The position numbers and the translations under genes were made by a program. A stretch of DNA of 64,000 nucleotides from Perkinsus olseni (Eukaryota > Perkinsozoa > Perkinsida). The DNA is taken from positions 1 through 64,000 of the forward strand of contig JABANN010000092.1 of NCBI GenBank assembly GCA_013115125.1, read 5' to 3'. Each line of letters starts with the position of its first letter. Position 1 is the stretch's first letter. The notes beneath the pieces are model-generated. The model saw only the letters and a list, made by a program, of their open reading frames with translations. It made no database searches and was not told where the DNA came from. Below, piece by piece: positions 57,140-64,000 of the stretch.

Positions 57140-57562
57140 TGTTTTTGAATCATCAACATAGCTTTTTAATTGTTTTCCTCATTGTAATAGTCCCAACAAA
57201 TCATCAGCTGGCAGCTTTGCGTCCGCTTATTAGCTGCAGTTCGCCACCACTGTTAAATTTGGTTTCATTTCTTCCTCCTCGTAGCTGCGTTGTGAAAATC
57301 TCTTGAGACATCGTACGATGACAAGCAGGGCTTCTGGGAGACAATTGACACAACCGATCGTGACAGCTTAGGTTTTAATCGAATATGTGTATACGTGTGA
57401 GGAGCCGTCGGAGTCGCTCCAACCAATGGAGTCAGCTCATTCTCGGCAGATGAACGACTGACTCACGGAAGGCTTAGTACTAAATTCCGTGAAATTCTCT
57501 TCTCCTCGATTCGTCTAGCGCGAGGTTCACAAGGCTTCCACAGTTTTCGCCTTTTCCTCATC
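57140..57562. other. Intergenic region
   Basis: 3' region of the RING gene and leader of the next gene. A CTTCCACAG acceptor lies some 22 bases before ATG 57563. No gene seen. Confidence 0.5.
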
Positions 57563-58345
57563 ATGAAGTGCGTTGCTGCTTTCACCACTCTCGCCTGTTT
57601 CGCTGTTGCTGGCGCTATCACTAGTAACGAGGCCCGCGTTGACGACACTTTGGCAAGCATTCTCGCCACTGGAGTTCCTGAGATGAACTCCATGATTTCT
57701 GCCAAGCTCCCGAAGGCTATGGTATTCAACCCACTGGTCGGAGTCGCCAGCACCAAGCGATCTCGCTTCCTCCATGTCGGTGAAGGCTACAACGTCTCCC
57801 TACTTCAATTGAATAATGTGGATTCGCTTCAAGTGGATCTGCTGGAGCCTTCTGTCACCTCCACTAACGAGTCTCTCACCCTTGGCATGGACATCTCTGC
57901 CAAATTCACCGAGGCTCCTAGAATCTTCGGCTACGTTGACGCCTACTACGGCAAGCTCAGCGCTGAGGGAGATGTGCAAGTCTCTATTGATCAGATCGCA
58001 GTGAGCACTCGCATCGATTTGACCGTGTCCCTTGTCGACAACACCGGTATCATGGTCAAGGCTCACATTGATGATCTCACGATGGCCCCCATCAAAGTGG
58101 AGAATCTCGATATCTACTGGGGGCTTGATGGTCACGAGCTTCCTCACTGGTTGGATGATATTTTCAACGACCTATTGAATCTCAACGTCGATCTCGCTGA
58201 AGATATCGGCCGGTGCATCGAGAAGGAGCTCATTAAGAAGTTGACTGCCGAGGGTGTTGTTGTTGGTAACAAGGAGCTCACTCATTTTGCGCCCATCCTC
58301 TTCCCTATGTTGTTTGACAAGATCAATGCTTTCCTCCAAGCATAA
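57563..58345 (+). CDS. Secreted lipid-binding (TULIP/BPI-like) protein
   Basis: A single exon of 260 residues. A signal peptide (MKCVAAFTTLACFAVAGAIT) is followed by alternating beta-strand-like segments (VSIDQIAVSTRIDLTVSLVD) and a C-terminal amphipathic helix pair (LDDIFNDLLNLNVDLAEDIG and EKELIKKLTAEGVVV). This layout, with a proline-free strand core between helices, resembles half of a BPI/LBP-type fold, which binds lipids. There is no strict motif to prove it. Codon usage is regular and C-rich, which suggests high expression. The start is the first ATG after a likely acceptor. Confidence 0.55.
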   Translation: MKCVAAFTTLACFAVAGAITSNEARVDDTLASILATGVPEMNSMISAKLPKAMVFNPLVGVASTKRSRFLHVGEGYNVSLLQLNNVDSLQVDLLEPSVTSTNESLTLGMDISAKFTEAPRIFGYVDAYYGKLSAEGDVQVSIDQIAVSTRIDLTVSLVDNTGIMVKAHIDDLTMAPIKVENLDIYWGLDGHELPHWLDDIFNDLLNLNVDLAEDIGRCIEKELIKKLTAEGVVVGNKELTHFAPILFPMLFDKINAFLQA

Positions 58346-58885
58346 ATCGCTTTCTCCTCTCCATTTGTCCAGTTTGTTTGGACTGTTTAGACCTCACCTT
58401 GTCTGACTCCTTCGAGTCCTGTTGTCCTGAACAGTACATAGTCTTGTGTTGTTCTTAATGATGCTCACTGGGCATGGTAAGTGCGAGAACGGATATCCCA
58501 GGCCGTATGCTTCACATCAGAAACAATGTTCCCGGGAAACACTTTCCAGTTCCCTTGAGTGGCGACGCTAGTGCTTAGATCACTAGGGGATATTCAATAA
58601 GCTGTAGAACCGCTAGCGTGGAAGTTGGAGAAAAGATAGCGCCAAGCAGAGGAAGTTCAGCGCCGATGAGAGAAAAATTAGCGCCCGTCCGGAGATTGTT
58701 CCGCTCGGGAATTCACCGGCCGACGAGAGTTTTGGGTATGTGACGTTTTGACTTGGGGTAAATCGTTCGCTTTCAGCATGCGCATAATCGTTGTCGTCGT
58801 GAGACGGCATACCGCACGCAAGCGCATTCCTTTCTCGTGCTTAGCAGACGTCACCGTTCGGTTCCCTGTAGTGTTGTTTTAATTG
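58346..58885. other. Intergenic region
   Basis: Holds the 3' UTR of the secreted protein and the promoter region of the peptidase, including the spaced AGCGCC motifs. No gene seen. Confidence 0.5.
58638..58685. promoter_or_regulatory. Three AGCGCC motifs at exact 21-bp spacing
   Basis: AGCGCC starts at 58638, 58659 and 58680, two helical turns apart, about 200 bases before the peptidase ATG. The reverse complement, GGCGCT, shares its GGCGC core with the 28-bp-spaced motif at 15375-15443. Confidence 0.45.
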
Positions 58886-60760
58886 ATGCGTTTTTCCTCA
58901 ACTACTGCTGCCCTGGCCGCCGTTTTAGCAGTGCCCGCGTCGGTGACTTGGGCCTGTACGACAGTGGCTGTTTCGAAAGAGGCATCCAGCACCGGTGTAG
59001 CTATGCTGGCTCATTCGGCTGATTGCTTCATTTGCGATTCTAGGGTTGCTCTGGTGCCTGCTCGCGATCACCAGGAAGGTGAGGAGCATGAAGTTTTTGG
59101 TATCAATCAACCTTATCCTAGAGCCTATAATAGACGTGCTGCCATCTACCTTCCCCCAGCCGGGAAAAATTTTACCGAGCCTAGTGCTAGAATTCCCGAG
59201 GTCCCCCGAACGTACGGTATGTGGGAGTCCAACTATCCCCTTATGAATGAAGAGGGTCTCACAGTTGGAGAATCCAGTACAAGCTCTAAGGTTCCTGGCG
59301 GCTTTGGCGTTGATCTTGCAGACCCTAAAACTGGTCAATACGGCGAGGCCAAGTTCAGTATTAAGGAGCTCATTCGGGTTGGCTTGGAGAGGTGTACAAC
59401 TGCTGAGTGCGCCATCAGAGAGATGGGCGCCACAGCTGAGAAGTACGGCTTCTACCCCGAGTCCGTTGGGGCGGGTGAATCCCTCACCGTAGCGGACACT
59501 AAGGGCTCCGCTTGGGTTTTCGACATTAGCCATGACTCTACTGGTAAGTCCGCTATTTGGGCCGCTCAGAGAGTCCCTGCTGGCCACGTGGCGGCTATTG
59601 CTAATCAGTACACCATCAAGGAGATCAAGGAGGATGAGCCTGATAACTACATGTTCTCTCCCAATGTTAAGTCGGAGGCGCTTAAGCTCGGTTTGTGGGA
59701 CGGTAAAAGCCCGTTCAGTTTTGTCGGAGCCTATGGTGTGAACACTGTGAAGCCAAGTTACACTAGCATCAGGTTGTGGGCCATTTTCAACCTAGTGGCA
59801 CCCAACTCTGGCCTGGAGTTCAACATCGACCCCTTCGAGCTGCCCTTCTCTGTACCAGCGGAGAAGTCCATCACTCGCGAGGACTTGATGAACATCTTCA
59901 GAACTAACTACGAGGACACTCCCTTCGACATGACCAACGGTATTCTGGCTGGCGTCTATCATAACCCTTACAGGATCGAAGGGGGCGATGGCCTTACTCA
60001 GGTCCCCGGTGAGTTCGCTAGGGGCATCTCTATTCCCCGTACAACGTACAGCATGCTCGGTTATCCAGACCCCGCTAACCCGGTTGTCTTCTACGGTACC
60101 GATCAGCCCAGCTCCAGTGTTTTCGTGCCGTTCCTCGCCAAGACTCTGAAGGAGGCTTCCGCCAACGATCTGGAGGGCTCTAAGAAGTTGTATTCTTCCT
60201 ATTATCAACTTGGTAACAGAGCTGACTTCAGCACCGCCCGAGATAGTGCTTGGTGGGCTTTCGATTTTGTCTCTAACTGGATGAACATGAACTACCAAAA
60301 CATGTCTGAGCAATACGTCAAGCCGGCCATCGCCGAGTGGCAGCCGAAGATGATCGCTGCGGCTGATGCTGCCACCACTACAGAGGCAATGGACGCCCAG
60401 AGCTCAGTGGTGAAGGCTTGGTGGGACTTGTCTGATAAGCTCGTTGTTCGCTACAATGACGGCTACTACAGCTTCCCTGAGTCTGACCCTGAGAAAGTTT
60501 TTTACATGGGTTATCCTGCGGACTACCTAGCGCAGATTGGCTTCAACAAGGATTATATTTACCCCAAGTACGTCCAAGCAGCTGGAACGCCATTACATGC
60601 TGATACTATGGTTGAACGTGTTGGCATGTCTTACTGGTCGGTTGCAGTGGCTGTGGTCGTGGCGCTGTTAGTGGGCGTCTTTGCTGGACGTGTGTCTACT
60701 AAAAAGCAGCGTTCTGTGGTATCCGATACTCAAAAGAGGTTATTGGCATCAGAACATTAA
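58886..60760 (+). CDS. Membrane-anchored C69 family dipeptidase
   Basis: A single exon of 624 residues from ATG 58886. The signal peptide (MRFSSTTAALAAVLAVPASV TWA) is followed directly by CTTVAVSKEASS. In the C69 (PepD/dipeptidase A) family the cysteine exposed by leader cleavage is the nucleophile. Family landmarks follow: MWESNYPLMNEEGLTVGES, AWVFDISHDSTGKSAIWAAQ, HVAAIANQYTIKEI, and FYGTDQPSSSVFVPFLAKT with the typical PF..G. C-terminal half. A single helix near the end (SVAVAVVVALLVGVFAGRV) and a short basic tail make it a type I membrane protein, so the enzyme is probably lumenal or surface-facing. The length is close to other eukaryotic members. No inactivating change is seen. Confidence 0.88.
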   Translation: MRFSSTTAALAAVLAVPASVTWACTTVAVSKEASSTGVAMLAHSADCFICDSRVALVPARDHQEGEEHEVFGINQPYPRAYNRRAAIYLPPAGKNFTEPSARIPEVPRTYGMWESNYPLMNEEGLTVGESSTSSKVPGGFGVDLADPKTGQYGEAKFSIKELIRVGLERCTTAECAIREMGATAEKYGFYPESVGAGESLTVADTKGSAWVFDISHDSTGKSAIWAAQRVPAGHVAAIANQYTIKEIKEDEPDNYMFSPNVKSEALKLGLWDGKSPFSFVGAYGVNTVKPSYTSIRLWAIFNLVAPNSGLEFNIDPFELPFSVPAEKSITREDLMNIFRTNYEDTPFDMTNGILAGVYHNPYRIEGGDGLTQVPGEFARGISIPRTTYSMLGYPDPANPVVFYGTDQPSSSVFVPFLAKTLKEASANDLEGSKKLYSSYYQLGNRADFSTARDSAWWAFDFVSNWMNMNYQNMSEQYVKPAIAEWQPKMIAAADAATTTEAMDAQSSVVKAWWDLSDKLVVRYNDGYYSFPESDPEKVFYMGYPADYLAQIGFNKDYIYPKYVQAAGTPLHADTMVERVGMSYWSVAVAVVVALLVGVFAGRVSTKKQRSVVSDTQKRLLASEH

Positions 60761-61132
60761 ACGACTTTTTGTTCATATTGGGGGTTTTCCTGTGATGGGC
60801 GTAGTCGTCGTCGTCAAGTCTCACTGTTCCATGAGCAGTGCCCTTCACGTAACAACCAACTGTTGCTCCTACTCAAGTTACTCACCTACTGCTGCTAAAG
60901 TTGCTACTACCACACCATCAACAACTCTGTTGACCACCGCTGCCACAGCTTGTTTCGGCTGAGAGTTTGTATTCTACTCTGTTGCTATCGTTGCTGCCTC
61001 CTAAGCGTATAGTCGCTTAATTGTAGTTACCGAAAGTTGCCAGAAAGCTGTCTAGGTCTTGCGTTGTCTTTACGTCACTGGAGTAGGGACGGTGCTGATT
61101 GAGATTAGGCGTTGGTTACTTTCCACGGTACC
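60761..61132. other. Intergenic region
   Basis: 3' region of the peptidase gene. Poor ORFs only. Confidence 0.5.
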
Positions 61133-62230
61133 ATGGATGCCGACAGAGGTGCGTCTTATGAGATGGTAGACGAAGTGTCGAAGATGCCTGGCGGCGTTGG
61201 AGTGGTAGTAGTGACGGCAATAGCTGCGGTCTGCAGACAATAGAAATTCTCTCAAGCCTCCTCCCGACACCGCTGCTCGCTCTATCTCAGCGAAATTGGG
61301 AACTCCTCCGCTGTGCAATAGCCCTTCCCTCGAACAGTTTTCTTGGATGTGGCTCATCAACCCCTGCTCTCTTCAGGGAGCCTTCATGTGGTACGCCTTC
61401 TGCATCATAGCGTTACTACTGGTAGTCCGACTGGCATTGGGATTGACTGATATGAACCAAGGTGAGCAGTTGCGGTGTCGTGAGTGAAGCGGAACCCCTC
61501 GATCAGCCGCCGGTCAGCAACCGCAACAGCAGCAGCAGCAGCGGGGCTCGTATCGACGGAAGAAAAAAGTCGGGAAGAGGCCCAGGAAAAAATCACCCCG
61601 TCAACGTCGCCTGTCGATAGAACTCAAGAGTGCCCTCGCCGCAGCTCTTGCTCTCCTACGATTGTTGTATGAGTCGTACAAGGCAGTTGTGTCGCGTCAC
61701 GCTCATCGAGGAACGCTGAGGGCCAAGGACAGGAGCGGGCAACGAAAGTTGACCCGAAGAAGTGAAGAGAGGGTCGAGCACGTCGATGGTGGCAAAGTGG
61801 TGGATATGGATGAGGCTAGTGATAGTTCTGTGGAGTCCGAATCAAGCACTGCTCTCGAGGGAAGGGGTGCAGCGCCCGGGGTGTCCTCGCTCAATAACGA
61901 CGTCGCCGTACAGGCAAGTGGTGATCATCATCATCATGAGACTGTGGATGGTGGATGGATAACCGTTGAGAGGCCCTACCGACGACAGCAGTCGAATGTT
62001 TCTGATAGTACATCCTGTAGCAGTAGTGGTAGAAATGCAGTTGTATTTGGACGATACAACCGAGGAGGGGGAGGGGGACGCCCCACCGGCCTATCACGTC
62101 AGCAACGCAGCACCATCAGTGGCAAGCGTGTGGCAGGGAATCAGCCTCGTAACAGTGAGTCTGGCCTGAGCCTGAGTCCTGCGGTACTACAAGAGCCAGG
62201 TAAGCCGAATCGTTCGCTTCAGCACCGGCT

Positions 62231-62264
<34 letters not shown>

Positions 62265-62698
62265 CCGAGCAGGGCTGCAGGCAGTCCACGCATTTACAGG
62301 TGATGATCCACTGAGCGGCGGAGCGATGCTCCAGTGCTACGGATGTATGATCAGGGTTGAAGAGCCCAAGGACCACCTCTCCCCGTACATGAGATACTCT
62401 TCGGAGACTACCAAGCTTGTAGACACTCGGAGGTCTTCCTCCCTTAAGGAGCTGTTATCTTCCGCAGCATCGTCGTCTCAAGTACTACGTCGACCGCTGC
62501 CGGCCTTCCTTGCGGCGGTTGTTGTTTTTTCAGGACGATATGCTACCGTATGATTCCCTGATTCTGGGGAATTCCTCTTCCACGGCCCCTAGCGAGTGTA
62601 ACCAGGTCGATGAGTCTCCGACGAGCCCATTGGAGTGCTGCCAAAGCGCCGAAGCACGGTACTGTCCTGAGTGGGTGCAGAAGCTCATAGAGGACAGC

Positions 62699-62731
<33 letters not shown>

Positions 62732-63253
62732 AGTCAAGGCCCGGGACTGGATCGTCAGGATCAGCATCAAGAACCGTCTAGACCCGAAGCGGTGGAACTC
62801 CACTCAGGCGTCCCAGAGTTCTCCCCTGCCCTCTCACTAGTTTATAAAACGCTCCAGCCCAGCGGCATTTGGGTCGGCCTCAACCATTTGGCTCGTAAGA
62901 TAGGTTATGCAGCTGGTGGGTGGGAGATGATTTGGAATCTTGCGGACGTCGGTTGGATAGAGCTCAGTGACTGTGGCCTCTACTGTCGTCTAGGCGATGC
63001 CTGGGGCTCCTATGAGGCCTTCTCGGATCCGGCAAGCACCAGCAGCAGCTCCTCTGCACCACGTGAATGTGGGGACATAGAATCCTATGCCGTGTACAGA
63101 GGGGGCAGTCTCGACTCCGAGCCTGATTGGCAGCTCTGTGACGGTGAAGAAACGTACGAGCTGCCACGGGGCCGCCAGCCCTGGCAGTGGGGCGCACCGC
63201 CACAAAGGGGCTTTGCGAACCCCCCGGCGATGGTTATTGGACTGTTGAAATAG
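61133..63253 (+). CDS. Uncharacterised membrane-anchored basic protein with polyQ and polyD
   Basis: Probable exons: a start at ATG 61133 (MDADR), then from about 61291 KLGTPPLCNSPSLEQF and a membrane helix MWYAFCIIALLLVVRLALGL. After a ~45-nt intron (GTGAGC...GATCAG) the frame continues with a glutamine run and RRKKKVGKRPRKKSPRQRRL, then SIELKSALAAALALLRLLYE (61600-61670). A long disordered Ser/Arg/Gly-rich region and (Q)10 follow, then LQCYGCMIRVEEPKDHLSPY (62326 onward). A final exon from 62534 holds (D)11 and a folded-looking domain (SGIWVGLNHLARKIGYAAGG WEMIWNLADVGWIEL). It stops at 63253. No family is recognised. Confidence 0.5.
62232..62261. repeat. (CAG)10 microsatellite coding polyglutamine
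   Basis: Ten perfect CAG units inside the coding frame of the uncharacterised membrane protein. Confidence 0.95.
62699..62731. repeat. (GAT)11 microsatellite coding polyaspartate
   Basis: Eleven perfect GAT units in frame in the final exon of the same gene. Confidence 0.95.
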
Positions 63254-63608
63254 TGAGTATCTGAAATCTAGGGTCTTACCGTCATCATCATTACCCTTCC
63301 CTCCTGAAGTACTATGAGATAGTCGTGGATTTCCCATTGCTACGTCTACTCCGTTCTTGGTTGCTGTTACTACTGGACGAAGACTACGACGTAGTTGTCA
63401 CGCCCATTGACTTCTCGTACGTAAGCTTATTATCATGAATGTCGACTAGTTTCAATGCCCCCTCAGCGTGGCGTTGTACCCCTCCGTATCCTATGTCATA
63501 GGTCATGCGCCTTCAGTCCCGCTTCTAGTTCTTCCCGTCAGGATGCCCTTTACTTGTGGCCGCATCCGTCATCGCCTTCGCTGGTGGTACTCGGAAGGAA
63601 CTGTGGGC

Positions 63609-63986
63609 ATGGACCATTGCGAGCTGGCATTGAATGTATTCTTTTTGTGCCTTCTCATTGCCTTTATAGCCCACGTTATCGCCAACCTCTTGCCAACGAT
63701 TCGGGTGGCTCTCGATACGACACTCGAAGCCTCCAAGCTCCTCGGTATCGCCGAAGGCTTGCTGTGGATCATACCAGGCTGCTTGACGTTCACTCTTGGG
63801 CTGTGCGGTATCGCTGTTATCATGTGCGGCCTCACGGTAGGAGTTCTCTTCATGAGTCGCAGGGATGAGAGAGGCTCAACCAATGATGACGAAGCTGTCG
63901 CTGGAGGACCTGGGAGGAGGGTGATGCGCGACCATCCTCCTCGTACAGTGGATCGTAAGAAAAGGAAGTCGAAGTCTCACCGGTGA
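63609..63986 (+). CDS. Small two-pass membrane protein with basic tail
   Basis: From ATG 63609 the frame gives 125 residues: a hydrophobic helix (LALNVFFLCLLIAFIAHVIA), a short amphipathic part (TTLEASKLLGIAEGLLWIIP), a second hydrophobic hairpin (LGLCGIAVIMCGLTVGVLFM) and a charged tail ending KKRKSKSHR. An upstream ATG in the same frame (63468) would add a Pro/Arg-rich leader; the codon pattern of that leader is less convincing. Family unknown. It lies at the window edge, with its stop inside the window. Confidence 0.5.
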   Translation: MDHCELALNVFFLCLLIAFIAHVIANLLPTIRVALDTTLEASKLLGIAEGLLWIIPGCLTFTLGLCGIAVIMCGLTVGVLFMSRRDERGSTNDDEAVAGGPGRRVMRDHPPRTVDRKKRKSKSHR

Positions 63987-64000
63987 GCTCCAAGTTGGAA

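Overview
This is a nuclear window from a flagellated unicellular eukaryote. The coding content is fully eukaryotic: Mediator, nuclear pore, intraflagellar transport, axonemal spoke, histone deacetylase and DNA polymerase delta subunits. Genes alternate strands with no operons. Many are cut by short GT-AG introns, several resolving to 45-55 nt. Several start codons sit a few bases after a pyrimidine-rich AG, which fits 5' spliced-leader trans-splicing. An alveolate of the Perkinsus type is my best guess. That is inference from gene style, not from a marker gene.

Layout. 1-3.2 kb is gene-poor, with weak ORFs, two related exon-like segments and a ~575-bp element with 19-bp terminal inverted repeats. 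3.3-7.1 kb (-) holds a thioredoxin and a sphingosine-1-phosphate lyase. 7.9-9.0 kb (+) is a Zc3h12a/Regnase-like NYN ribonuclease with a changed catalytic residue. 9.1-15.3 kb holds several multi-exon genes I cannot name. 15.7-17.5 kb (+) is an MFS transporter, 17.7-21.9 kb (+) a Mediator MED14-like protein split by one 46-nt intron, and 22.1-22.6 kb (+) a nucleoside diphosphate kinase.

22.8-36.6 kb is a convergent pair of ciliary genes: IFT140 (+) and CFAP251/WDR66 (-). 38.0-47.2 kb (+) is a large FG nucleoporin of the Nup214/Nup159 type, with a duplicated FG cassette and an assembly gap. 47.3-48.7 kb is an unknown gene. 48.9-49.9 kb (-) is a RING-H2 protein with a cysteine-rich ectodomain. 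50.4-52.2 kb (-) is a class I-like histone deacetylase. 52.9-55.9 kb (+) is an unknown gene closely followed by POLD2. 56.4-57.1 kb (+) is a second membrane RING-H2 protein, 57.6-58.3 kb a secreted TULIP/BPI-like protein, 58.9-60.8 kb a membrane-anchored C69 dipeptidase, and 61.1-64.0 kb two uncharacterised membrane proteins.

Most genes are housekeeping. No defence island, CRISPR, rRNA or convincing tRNA was found. The less ordinary material is the inverted-repeat element, spaced promoter-like motifs, strong hairpins, the duplicated nucleoporin cassette, and several divergent or unusually built proteins. Exon boundaries of multi-exon genes were read by eye and are approximate unless a specific intron is stated.
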